From contig BCIO01000001.1 of the NCBI GenBank assembly GCA_001599975.1, positions 1,922,001 to 1,986,000 on the forward strand: a stretch of DNA of 64,000 nt, in the 5' to 3' direction. This document shows, piece after piece, positions 11,534-22,482 of the stretch. The stretch comes from Cystobasidiopsis lactophilus (lineage: Eukaryota; Basidiomycota; Agaricostilbomycetes; Agaricostilbales; Chionosphaeraceae). The notes beneath the pieces were generated by a model that saw only the letters and a program-made list of their open reading frames with translations, searched no databases and was not told where the DNA came from. The first letter of the stretch is position 1; every line of letters begins with the position of its first letter. Both the position numbers and the translations under genes were made by a program.

Positions 11534-11882
11534 CTTGACTCCGGATCTTGCTCTGGAATGTGAATCTCAAAAGGTCGATCGGTCGGCGAGCAATAATTAC
11601 ACGCGGATGGACCGATGCCCTCCAACGGTCACCATCGCTTCCCGCTTTTTTTGCGCTCTGTTTGCTCCTCCTTTATCAACCGCCCTCGTGCTTCTGCTGC
11701 GAACAATAGATCTGCCCAGACCGAGCTGCAGTCACGGTGCTGCAAGGCCTGAGAGAGACCCATTGCCAGCTCTGCGCGCCGCCTTCATTGGAACGCGTCG
11801 ACCAGCTGGAATTTTCATAGCAGTCGATTGTGAGACGCCTTGCTCCAGTTGTTCAAACGTAGTTGGCCGACTAACTGACTCG
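11534..11882 (+). promoter_or_regulatory. Upstream region of the forkhead gene
   Basis: This 349-bp spacer holds the 3' flank of MKT1 and the promoter/leader of the forkhead gene. An ACGCGT hexamer (MluI cell-cycle-box-like) lies at 11793-11798, about 85 bp before the start codon. That hexamer also occurs elsewhere in the window, so it is only suggestive. No other gene is seen. Confidence 0.35.
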
Positions 11883-14517
11883 ATGGCTTCCCTGTCGCAG
11901 CAGCTTGCGATGGCTGCTACGCTGCAGACACCATTGAGGCCGCCGAGTGCCAACTCGGCGCGCCTCGAGTCCACTCCCATGCTCATGCTCGGCGGCGAGC
12001 AGTACACCTCGTCCTCACCAACCACAGCCACGCCCAACAAAGCTAGTGGCAACCCCGTCAAGCTGCCAGGCGGGCCGCCCAATGGCAAAGACGTGCAGCT
12101 TAAACACGCGTCAAATGGCCTTCACCCTGGTCTCGCCTACGCTAACTTGCAAGCCACCGCCGCTACCCGGGCGCTAGCCATGTCCAGGGCTAATTCTGTG
12201 CCATCCCGACCCGTCGAAGTGCCGTCGTCCACGCCTGGACACGCCGAGCAGCAACCCCAGCACCCTCTCGACGACTGGGTCAATCGTCGCGCTGGCCTGC
12301 CACCGCGACCTAGGTCTACAGAGCCGTGCGTTGTTCTGATTTCTCTCCATCGCGTGCCTGAGCTCAACGTCGCGCTGCAGAGGCCGCCTGGCGCATGACG
12401 GGACTGCAATGCCCCATATTTCTCAAGCCCACCAAGCCGTGAGTGTCCCAAAGACAAGACCAACACGGCCTTCAGTCTAACAGGAAGTGTTGCAGTCCGG
12501 AATGTACGCGTCGATGCCCGCTCACCACCCAGACTTCCACCACCAGAGACTGCACCCACACCAGCAGCCCCAGCAGCCTTTTGAGGTCTTCGAGCGCTAC
12601 ACGCCTTCACCCACTCCCTCATTCGCGTCTCTGCCACAACATCACTACGTCTCCAGCGGCCAGGACAGCTTGGGCATATACCATGCCATCTCCCGTTCCG
12701 CGTCGCCCATCGATCCCGCTTTCTCGTCTCAAGGCTCCGGTCCGGTCTCCTATGCGCCTTCGCCGATGCCGTACCACCAGATGCCGTCCCATCCTCCCAT
12801 CGCCATGCTGCCCAACGTCAATGGCCCTCACGCTGGCCAAGGCGGCCAGGACTGGCCACCACAGCAGAGCCGACGCGTTTCTCGCCCTCCGCCCTCTCGG
12901 GGAGGCGACTACGCCGGATCAGACGCAGGCTCGGACGTCACCCAAGGCTCCGAATATGTTCCCGAGGGCCAGGCGCGCAACGAAGAGTCCAGCCCGCTCT
13001 CGACTTCGACCAAGCCTTCCGGCAGCTACAATGGCAAGCGCAAGAAGGCCCTGAAAGAGTCTTCGGACCCCGATTTCAGTATCAAGGAGCCCATCACCAA
13101 GGCCGGCATGCCTCGAGACAAGAGCGCCAAACCGTCCTTCTCTTACGCGGCGTTAATCGGCCAGGCTATCATGAACGCGCCCTTCCGCCGCATTTCTTTG
13201 AACGACATCTACCTCTTCATCATGCACAACTACCCATTCTATCGCAAACAGGACGCCGGCTGGCAGAACTCGATCCGCCACAACCTGTCTTTGAACCAAT
13301 GCTTTGTCAAGACGGCGCGCGATACCGACAACCCAGGCAAAGGCAGCCTGTGGACGATAGCAGACGGGTGCGATGCGCAGTTTGAGGGCGGCGGATTTGT
13401 GAAGAAAGGGGCAACGAAGAAGAGGGGCGTGCTGGTCAAACCTCTCGAGCTTTCGATGCCGCCTTCGCAGCCTCCCTCCTCGGCCAGCGACCCACCTGCT
13501 CATCCTCGTAAGAGGGTCAAGCGATCGCCATCCGCGAGCAGCCTGGCGCCTGCTGCCAGCATCCAGGACGCGGCCGACGTTGAAGCGGAGGAGGCGCCCC
13601 AGGATTCCAAGGACATCGAACTCCCTTCGAGACCCCGACGGAAGTCGGCTGGCGTCCACTATTTTGACAGTCCGCCGTTGTCGTCAGAGGTCGAGGCGTC
13701 CTCCGAGCCCGAAAAACCTTCGCAGCCTGCCCGCAAGCTGCCGCCCATCTCGTCCCCCGGCACGATGGTCTTTGGCTCGCCCGCCTTCCCGAACCAGTTC
13801 GAATACAATGCTGCTCACCCCGAGATCACGGCCGAGCTGCTCAGCTCCCCGGTGGCCAAGTCCACCGACCCAGAGACCCACGCGCTCGCGAACACCTTTC
13901 TGCCACCTGTCCAGTTGCGCTCCCCGTCCACCAAGCCCGACTTCCAGTTCCAATCTTCGAATGCATACTTCTCCAACCACTTTGGCTCGCTTGTCAGGTC
14001 GCCCACCTCCTCGCTCCGCGGCGCCCAATTCCCCGGCTCGCCATTGCGCCACGCTCGTGCAGGCAGCAGTCCACCTGCTCTGACGTCCAAGCGACTCAGG
14101 TCTGGATATGACAGCGATTCGGGCTCGGAAGATTCGGGAGAGCGACCACGCTCGGCCCAGCCTGAGTTGGAGTCGCCCATCTCAAGAGGAGACGCCGACC
14201 TTCGCGGTGCCTTTCCCACCACCGGCTCCTCCAAAGCGCTCCAAAGCTTGCAAGACACGCCCTCGCAGTCGCGAAGACCCTTTACCGGCTTCAGCACGCC
14301 CGGCCGCACCATCCTGTCTTCGCCCGGACCATTGTTTGGCGGCGACGCCTACTCTGACCCATACGACTTTGGAGGCATGCTCGAAAGCGAGCTCGACCGC
14401 TTCGGCCAAGGCTCAGCAAGCCCGCACAAGAGCAGTCAACACTCTTATGTGCCCAAGACTCCCAAGTTCGACACTCCGCGCTTCACCCATTCGTCTTCCA
14501 TGTACTCACCTTGGTAG
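11883..14517 (+). CDS. Forkhead (winged-helix) transcription factor, 844 aa
   Basis: Exons 11883-12325, 12381-12438 and 12484-14517 close to 844 aa. The forkhead domain lies near residues 384-480: KPSFSYAALIGQAIMNAP, LNDIYLFIMHNYPFYR, then the recognition-helix core GWQNSIRHNLSLNQCFVK, and the wing segment PGKGSLWTIADG. These are textbook forkhead signatures for sequence-specific DNA binding in the nucleus. The rest is low-complexity and rich in Pro, Ser and His, with many SP/TP sites typical of cell-cycle-kinase targets in fungal Fkh/Hcm1-like factors. No FHA domain is visible N-terminally, so it resembles Hcm1/Sep1-type more than Fkh1/2. That subclass assignment is inference. Confidence 0.93.
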
Positions 14518-14973
14518 CGCCACTCGCATCTTGGTACATCTTTGTTTTCCTTTCACCAAACTTGTGCATCCATCTATTGTAACAACGCTTTCTTTCCTTC
14601 ATTTGGGGCCTCATCCCGCCGCTTTTTTCCCCTTTGTGCGTCAATAGGGCCAATTTGTCTGTTCTTAATCGTTCTCCCCACATACACACTGCATTGTAGC
14701 AGCCCACCTGCACTCGTCGGCCTACTGTTGCTCGAAAGTGGTCGAATGTGTCACAGGCTTTTGCGGTTTTGCCACCAAGCCCGCCGGGCCGCTCCCTTCA
14801 TTCAATGCGGTTGCCATTATGCCCAACCTTATAATATGCCTTTCATGAGCCAGACGGAATTGGCCCGCGGCGCTCGATGAACGTGGCAGTGTGTTGCCCC
14901 CTCGCCAAGCGCCCTTGGCATACAGACTAGGAGAAATCTTTTGATCCGGAGTGGCGACCGCACTTCTCGCAAC
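14518..14973 (+). promoter_or_regulatory. Spacer between forkhead and CDF genes
   Basis: This 456-bp region holds the 3' UTR of the forkhead gene, which is T-rich after the stop, and the promoter of the CDF transporter. A small plus frame at 14542-14880 is Cys/Leu-rich and lacks any recognisable domain, so it is treated as chance. Confidence 0.4.
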
Positions 14974-16588
14974 ATGCTCAAGGACGCTGTCGAACTGACC
15001 GCCATGGATCGGGCTCAGGGCAGCAGCGCCGCCCAGCCTGACGAGGCTTATGCCAGCTCGATTGGCCGCGTCTCTGATCCTCTGGGACTCCGAGAGCGGC
15101 TCGTCGACATTGAAGACGACGGCAGCACCTTGATTCCTAAGATTGGGGGCCAGAACAGAAAGAAGTCAGCGCACCTGAGAAAGTTTTATCTGGCTCAAAA
15201 CCAGCAAATCGAAGACTTCCTAAAGCCAACCGAGCAGCACGCCAGTGAAGCGGACGACGAGGCCGATAAGGCGCGATTTCGTGTCAAGCTGGCGGTATAT
15301 GCCAGTCTCGGGGCCAACCTATGCCTGGCGGGGCTGCAGCTCTACGCCGCCATCAATTCCCTTTCGCTTTCATTCTTCGCCACAGCTGCCGATTCTGGTG
15401 AGGGTTCAGCCTTCGGGTAACCGCACGTTTGACCATTCGCTGTCCAGTCTTCGACCCGTGTACGTGGAGTGTTTCGGCTTAGGCGTAGACAGCGCCTGAG
15501 ATCTGTCTAAAAGTTGCCAGCTTCATGCTCGGTAAGCTTTCAGCGGAGCTATAAAACCATACGGTCTGATCACTATACAGCTTATGTGCATCGCAAATCG
15601 AAGAGGATAAATCCAGAGAAATGGCCTGTCGTGAGCCACCCGTCCTGCAATGCTCGGGTGTAGTCTTAGCTCTTCAATCAGGGTGGCGCACGGCTGGAGT
15701 CTGTCGCCAACATATGCTATAGGTCGGTCCGCATGAGCCCACGTGGCCCCAATGTGGCTGAAAGCTGATCGCATAGCTTCCTGATGATTTCGGTCAACAT
15801 GATTCTCATTGTGGAATCCGTTCGAAGCATTGCCGAGCACAACGGGTCGGAAACGAACCAGCTTGATGTGCCGTCTTTGGTCGCTGTCTCGGTCGCCCTC
15901 GCCACAAAATTTGCTCTTTTCCTGCTTTGCTGGACCATCAAAAGCTCCAGCTCTCAAGTCCAGATTCTGTGGGAGGACCACCGCAACGATTTGCCGGTCA
16001 ATAGCTTCGTTCGTTTCGATCAGCGACCGTTTACCACGGCTCACATGCGGCTTCCTTCAGGGCATTCTGACCAACGCTGGCGGGGCCAAGCTGCGTTGGT
16101 GGCTGGGTACGCATTTTCTATTCGTCCTCTTAAGTGCCTACCTGGAGCTCGCTCGCGTAGATCCTATGGGCGCTATCGCCATAGCAACGGGTGTCATTAT
16201 ATCTTGGCTCATTACTGGCTACAGTGGGTTCGCATTGGCGCTGTCCAGACGGCATCTGACCGGAATATTTGCAGAGGAATTCTCGCTGCTGCTGGGAAAG
16301 AGCGCGGATCTGGACTTTCAGCGGCTAGTCATCTACAAGGCCATGACCTTTGAAGATGACACCAAAATACAAGCCGTCGACAACATCAAGGCTTACCACC
16401 TAGGTCCGGAACTCTACGTGGAGTTAGATATCGTTATGGCACCTTCTACGCCTCTCGAAGTGTCCCATGATGTCTCTCAACGCCTTCAAGATGCACTGGA
16501 AACTCTGCCGGGCGTCGGCAGGTGCTTCGTCCACGTTGATTGGGAAGTCTCGCACGTCGCTGTGAGCCCTCTACCTCCTAGCCCATGA
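14974..16588 (+). CDS. Cation diffusion facilitator (Mn/Fe-type CDF) transporter, 416 aa
   Basis: Eight exons (14974-15397, 15448-15459, 15514-15531, 15581-15630, 15682-15722, 15777-16008, 16061-16106, 16161-16588) close to 416 aa. The cytosolic N-terminus ends in LRKFYLAQNQQIEDFLKP, typical of fungal CDFs. Transmembrane helices follow, with ATAADSVFDP (DxxxD metal site) and, later, KLRWWLDPMGA with the second-site Asp. The C-terminal domain (VDNIKAYHLGPELYVELDI...LPGVGRCFVHVDWE) is the CDF ferredoxin-like metallochaperone fold. DxxxD rather than HxxxD favours the Mn-type subgroup by family knowledge. Transport is proton-coupled metal export from the cytosol into an organelle or out of the cell. 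Exons 2 and 3 are 12 and 18 nt. Confidence 0.9.
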
Positions 16589-16853
16589 AAGGCATTTGCT
16601 GATCACTGCGCGCAACTCGAAGGAGCATCGCAAGCAGCGATGAGACTCGAGCATTTTCTCAGCTTCTGCACCTTAATTTTCGCATACACGCATAGACTAC
16701 ATTTTGATACACACTTTGAGCCTTGAAATGAACCTGTGAAGCTACAGTAGACCCAACCGGCACTCAAACGCCACCAATTGCGGCATCAGGCCCCGATGTT
16801 TTCGTGAGCTTTTTAGGAGCGCTCGGCCACCTGCATCTTGGCTTCGGGGCCCA

Positions 16854-19008
16854 ATGCGCTTGCTCACGGTAGGCGAACGCCTACAATGAACGCCAGCAGT
16901 GTCCTAAAAGACGTCCGACAACAGTGGAACATCAATGGCATCCTCACCTTGCCGAATTGCAAGCTCCCGCTCTATTGCACTTCTTGAGGCCTGAAAACTC
17001 ATATTCTGTCCGCTCCAGACCACCCTTGGCTGACATCGAAAGGCGACTGGGACGGCATCCTGGACCAAATGGATGCCGACATCATTTGCGTCCAGGAAAC
17101 GAAAATCACCAAAGACAAGCTGGAGCGCGGACAGGCCTTGCTCTCCAATTACGACTCGTTCTTCTCCTTCAACCGTCGGCTACCACCCAGGGGGTACTCT
17201 GGCACCGCCATCTTCACCAAGCGAGCGGCCTGCGTGCCCCTGAAAGCCGAGGAGGGCATCACCGGCATCACGCAGCTAGACAACCCCAAGATGTTTCCCC
17301 TCTCCGGCCAGGTTGGCGGGTACCCCAGCATGTCAGACTTCTCGGACCTCGATTTGGAAGCGAGCGAGCTACGCGACCTGGACATCGAAGGCCGCGCCAC
17401 TGTGATCGATGTCGGCCTTTTCGTGCTCATCAACCTGTACTGTCCAAACCAAACGAACGAAGAGCGGCTCGTCTTCAAGATGGCATACAATCACGCCATC
17501 GAGGCCCGAGTCAGAGCTTTGATTAAGGCCGGCCGCGAGGTCATTGTGCTGGGCGACATGAACATTTGCGCCGCCGAGATCGACCACGCCGACCCCGTCA
17601 AGAACACCAAAGAGAAGGGCATACCCTCCTTCACCGAAACTCTGCCTCGCCAATGGTTCAACAGATTCATTGGACCGGGCGGACCAATGGTGGACGTTGT
17701 GCGCAAGCAACACCCAACTCGGCGCGGAATGTTCACCTGCTGGGAGACGCGCATCAATGCGAGGGAGGGAAACTACGGCACGCGGATCGACTAGTAAGCT
17801 GCCTTACAATGACCCGACATCGATAGCCCCTGACCCGTTTGTACAGCATCTTGGTCACTCGCGGCCTCTTACCGTGGGTCAAGGACGCCGACATCCAGGC
17901 AGAGGTCAAAGGGAGCGATCACTGTCCGGTATATATTGATCTTTACGACCACATCACGACCCCGGCCGGCCAAGTCTTGGACCTGTGGGGCCAGCTCAAT
18001 GCTGGCCGCCATCCTACCGATCCCTTGCCCCAGCCACCGACCTTTGCTGCCAGGTTCAACGCCGAATTCAAACAAAGCATGCTGTCCAACTTCTTCAAAA
18101 AGCCTTCCGTCTCCAAAGCTGCCCCTTCCCCGACTCCCGATAGGCCATCGACTCCTGAAACCCCATCTCTCTCTGCCGCTCTGTCGCAGCTTCATTCACG
18201 TTCACAACCAAACGAAGACACGCTCCTCCCCCTTGCTACCACTTCGCAGCCCGTGGCGTCCACATCCAAGTTATCAACGAAAGACGAGAAGCCTTCCTCC
18301 TCCGCCCCAGCCCAAACTTCCACAAAGCCTTCGATGCCCATCTCTTCCAGTCAAAGTATCAACTCCAAAGGCAAGGGCAAGAGCGCCACGCCTCAACAGG
18401 GCAGCATAGCCAGCTTCTTCATTGCGCCCTCGCAGTCAAAGCCCAAGAAGCGCAAAGCCAAAACGCCTGCCACCATAGAAGTCAGCTCTGAAGCGGAGAG
18501 TGATGCCGAGGTCGAGCAAAAGCCGAAGCGCAAGAAGATCCAAAGCAGCTCCACTGCCATCGAGGAAGACGAGGTAGACGTGGAAGCGCTGATGGCTGCG
18601 CGTGTGGCTGGGAAGGAAGCTTGGTCCGATCTCTTCACCAAGAGCAAAAAGGAGGCGCCCCTTTGCTCGTTCCACAAAGAACCTTGCATTCAAATGGAGG
18701 TGAAGAAGCGTGAGCGATTTTCGTGACCCGCCTAGTATTCCGCTGACAGCTCTAATACGGGGCAGCCGGACCGAACAAGGTAGGCATTTATTCTAGGCGT
18801 ACTGGGGGGCTCCCTTGATGTTTTGGTAACTGTAGGGCCGAAAATTTTGGCTCTGCTCCCGGTTAGTTTTCGTTTTCAGGCGGCGTGCTCTTGGGATGCC
18901 ACTCACAATCGATCCAGCCCGGTCGGCGAGGGCTTTCGGGACAAGACCAAGAACGAGAACCGGTGCGACTTCTTCGAATGGGACCGCGCTCGCAAAGCCG
19001 ACAAATGA
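16854..19008 (+). CDS. APN2: AP endonuclease 2 (Apn2, EEP nuclease with GRF zinc finger), 605 aa
   Basis: Seven exons (16854-16868, 16925-16958, 17019-17793, 17847-18709, 18766-18779, 18836-18861, 18918-19008) close to 605 aa. The EEP nuclease core is clear: MRLLTWNINGI, DIICVQETKI, NLYCPN, VLGDMNI and GSDHCPVYIDL, containing the catalytic Asn, Glu, Asp and His. A Ser/Pro/Lys-rich linker with QGSIASFF resembles a PCNA-interacting (PIP) box. The C-terminal GRF finger (CSFHKEPC...GRKFWLCSRP...RCDFFEW) completes the Apn2 layout. It incises abasic sites and trims 3' ends in base-excision repair. The start exon encodes only MRLLT, and intron 2 (16959-17018) needs a GC donor to give PNYHPW. Confidence 0.94.
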
Positions 19009-19015
19009 AGAACTC

Positions 19016-20275
19016 TTATGTCTCTTTGGCTGCCAACATGTAGTTTTCCAGGATCCGGATATTGATGGGCGGCACGTGCCGCTGTGTCGGCGCAGTCTTC
19101 CAGGAAAGGAGCCAGTCCCGCTTTCGGGCGCCCTTGTAAAGTGCAAGATCAGCAAGCGCGAGACTGTTTGCCAATATCCCACTCACTAAAGCGGCTTTGA
19201 GGTTTTCTATAGCGCTGCCTCGGCTGTAAATGGCGAGGTCGGGCGGTACCAGGGCGACGTGGGCCGGCTCTGTTCCCGTTGCAGGCATGAGGACCCGCCT
19301 CCGCGCGTCCCATACCGGCTCAGCTGCCTTCCCTTTGCGTCCTCTACGCAAATACGCTCTCCATCTCCGTCCTCGCTCTACTTCTATGGTCGATAGGCCC
19401 TGCGCAGTCATTCGAAGAGATAGCCAGATCAAGATTATCGCCACGACCGTCACGAAGGCTCCAAACACTGTAACGAGGAGGCGCCAAAACGAAGGTCGGG
19501 CAAATCCAGTCGGCGATGAGGTATGTTGAGAGTCGTACTCTTCAAAGGAGAGCTTCAATGCCGCAGCCCAACGCAAAATCGGCCCAGCTGCCCAGCTGCG
19601 TTTTCGCGCCAAGAAGCCCACAACCCTGTCCGACGCCCAACCGAAGTGCATGACCTCGATAGCTTGCTTGATGGAGGCGGGCACGAGGTAGAATAGCGGC
19701 GGAATGGTCAAAAACGGTACGTTGATGAGAAACACAAGGAACGGCTTGAAGGTGTCCTGTGCGATGCCTGCCAAATCGAGTGTTCCATTAAGTGCATGGA
19801 CACCGAGCAGCGAGGATCTTACACCCATCGAACCACACACAGCAGTGGTCAAAGTTCTGGCGGCAAACTTGATGGTGTCCACAATGTCGCGACCGAGGAG
19901 CCCTCCAGTGGTTTTGACACAAACCTCGATTGCATCGGTCTTCTGATAGCTCATACGGCGCATGTCTGTTGGTGGTTATCGCGTTTTGATGAGCTCTGGG
20001 AGACTGGAGCCCAAGAAGCCTACTCACGGCGAGCCCGTTTGAGCGCTGGGCGCCGGGGCCACAGGCGGAGAATGCCTGCTTGGGGCAAAGGCAACGAGGA
20101 GGTAGTTGTAGAGTCCGTAAACGAAGTGAAGAGAGAAAAGTCCGAGCAAAATGCAAGCTTCGACGTCTCTCTCCTCAGCGTGCAACCATCGGACAATGGC
20201 CCCAACTTCGCGACAGCCTCCGAAAGCAAGCAGGGCCAGCAAAGAGGGGACTATTTTAGCGATTGTCCAATGCAT
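19016..20275 (-). CDS. Unknown multi-pass membrane protein
   Basis: An upstream exon from ATG 20275 (MHWTIAKIVPSLLALLAFGG..., with two hydrophobic helices) and a long exon down to the stop at 19016 make a protein of roughly 390-400 aa. The long exon has two more strong membrane segments (PFLVFLINVPFLTIPPLFYL and LLVTVFGAFVTVVAIILIWL) and a basic stretch between. The junction is unresolved. The obvious donor (GTGAGT after 20023) and the best acceptor (CAACAG) do not share a phase, and an acceptor a few codons later would fit. I do not recognise the family. Its stop lies only 7 bp from the APN2 stop on the other strand. Confidence 0.6.
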
Positions 20276-20469
20276 TTTCAGCCGTCAAAGGTAGGCGGCG
20301 CGGGCTCAAAAGGCGTTCTGGTCGCAACAAGACATTCGGCTTTCTATATTCTAGAGACTATGTACAAAGGAGGATGGCTATAGGTAAAAGTAAAAGTCCA
20401 TGGGTGACTGACGCTTTATTTACGTGTTTAAGATTAAAAGGAGGAAGACGCTTTCGGAGTGGCGTTTTT

Positions 20470-21427
20470 TTACATGCGGGTCGGGAGGGCTCCAACAACC
20501 TGCGGTCAGGTTTGTGAGCGTTGTCGAGGAGCATCAGAACGTTCCGACGCACCTGGGAGTAGCTGGCCATGACAGTGCCCTCGGCAGCAGCAGCAGATCG
20601 CGACAGAGCGGCTCCCGAAGCTGAGAGGCGTCCGATGGCTTGCGAGTAAGAGGCGCCAGAGTAGGCAGCAGAAATAGAGGCCTCAGCGCTGGACAAAGAA
20701 GCCTCGCCGGCAGCGTACTCGGAGCTGACGGAAGCCAAAGCGGCCGCCTCGCTGATAAAACTCTCAGCTCTCATTGAAGGGTTCTCGGCAATTAATGAGT
20801 CACGCACACAGACGAGACAGACATGACAGCAGCAGCGGCGCTCATGCTAATGGAAGCAGCGGAGGCGCTGGCTTCGGCGACGTCTAAACATAGACGTTTT
20901 AGAGTTGTCGATGACGCTAATTCGATCACGGAGCGGAACTTACAGCTGGCTGCAATGGCGGAGGCAAAGGCAGACGACGAGGGGTTGGCGGAGACGGAGC
21001 CGCCACCAATGCCGACGCCGGCATCAGCGCTTTCAACGTCCAGCGATTTCAGCCCTGGCTTCGTCATCGATAAGCAAAAAGTGAGACCTACCAGAACATT
21101 TGACCGAAAGCGGAGGCTGTGGCCAGGTCGGCGCTGTCGCAATGCTGGGACAGGCAGGTTGCGAAGGCGTTGACGAACGAGGGAGTCGAGCAGTAGCAGG
21201 CGACATCGACACCGGTGCACTCGGAGGCGAGCGTGGGCGCCTCGGCAATCTTGGCGGAAATCTGGATTGGTGCAAAGCTCGTCAGGGACTCTGCCTTTGA
21301 GCTCAAGCTGGGAGAAACGAACGCAAAGGTTGGCGCAAGCGGGGATGGTGTCGGCGCTTTGGGGGGTCGGCAGAGCCAAGGCAAGGGTGGCAAGGGAGCC
21401 AAGGATGACAGACTGGGTGAAAAGCAT
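20470..21427 (-). CDS. Secreted CFEM-domain protein with Ser/Ala-rich tail, 224 aa
   Basis: Six exons (21323-21427, 21092-21261, 20944-21029, 20810-20883, 20553-20762, 20470-20499) close to 224 aa. A signal peptide (MLFTQSVILGSLATLALALP) is followed by the CFEM cysteines: PACANLC, SECTGVDVACYC, FATCLSQHC and, after the second intron, MFC, eight in all. CFEM proteins are fungus-specific and often bind heme or sit in the cell wall. The rest is Ala/Ser-rich and probably O-glycosylated. Unlike many CFEM proteins, the predicted C-terminus lacks an obvious GPI signal. If the last splice site were different the tail would change, so secreted versus anchored is open. Confidence 0.78.
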
Positions 21428-22482
21428 CTTGTCTACTCTGCGTTTACCGGGATGGTATTGATTAAAAGCGACAAAGCGAAGGGAGCTGGTAGTGGGTGGA
21501 GCGAGAGAGAAAGAAAAAATCTCCAAGGGGCGAGGTACAACCTCGGGTTGACATCAGACCTGAGTGTCGAGTGACGAGTGAGACATTGGCATATCGCAGT
21601 GATAAGACGGGCGGCCTGAGGGCAACACAAGCTAACGCAAAGCCTAACGAACTGGGTGAGACAGCCTCAAATAATGCTGAAGCCATCGGAGAGAGGGCGA
21701 GATGGTCAGACAGAATTGAATTTGCGAGAGCGCGATCTTGCCAAAGTCGCCTCGGAGCGCGTCCCCCAGCCGGTCTGTGTTTGACCAGATACATGTCACC
21801 AGTTTCCTCGAAGTCGTGAGGTGAGGAGATAAAATGATGTCGGTGAGTCGCACACGATTCACGAAACCCAAATGGCGGCCGCCTTGAGACTCATTGTAGG
21901 TTGCGTTTCGTGGTTCCGGAAGAAGAGCCAGTGGAGCTGAACGTGGATCGACCGTTGTGGGGCCACAGAGTCAAAGCGATGAACGCAAAGGAGGGGCCTG
22001 GGGCTACATACGTCGGCCAAGTTGGAGGCTATTGATCTCGTGGACCAGAGGTCTGCCGAACGAAGCCAAGGCCCGTATGATTGGGTAAGGCAAAGGAAAG
22101 CACAACGGTCGAGGAATGGGCGATCTTCTGCGGAAAGGCTGCGTGGAGGCCAGGAGGAATACGCGTCGACACTAGACTCCCCTTCGAGTTCTCGTTTAGG
22201 AGTAGCTCGACCTCCTTCTGCACTTTCTGTAAAACTATCAGTAACGCCTATTCACGCGCACCTTCGCACCGACAAATCCCCCTCACAAAGGGCCAGCTGA
22301 CTCCGCCAAATTCGAAGGTGTCATCGTTTGGCTTGAATTAAAAATCGCACCATCGAAGATTTGTGGACGCTCACTCCTTTTCACCTCTTGGACCTCTCTC
22401 TCCATCACAAAGGAAGAGCCAACCGGCGCCACTCTTGTCCTCCGCCGTCGTCCAACAGCAGAGCGTCGCGTCCGTGCACAGC
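21428..22482. promoter_or_regulatory. Divergent intergenic region, CFEM gene / sulfate permease
   Basis: About 1.05 kb lies between the two divergent start codons. It should contain the promoters of both genes. Frames on both strands are short and compositionally odd, and none shows a conserved domain or convincing splice pattern. No operator could be assigned by eye. Confidence 0.45.

Noticed and set aside
18862-18879. 18-nt gap in APN2 between CSR and the next frame
   Set aside because: The 18-nt reading does not restore the zinc-finger frame; extending the intron to 18917 (56 nt) gives CSRPVGEGFRD, which does.
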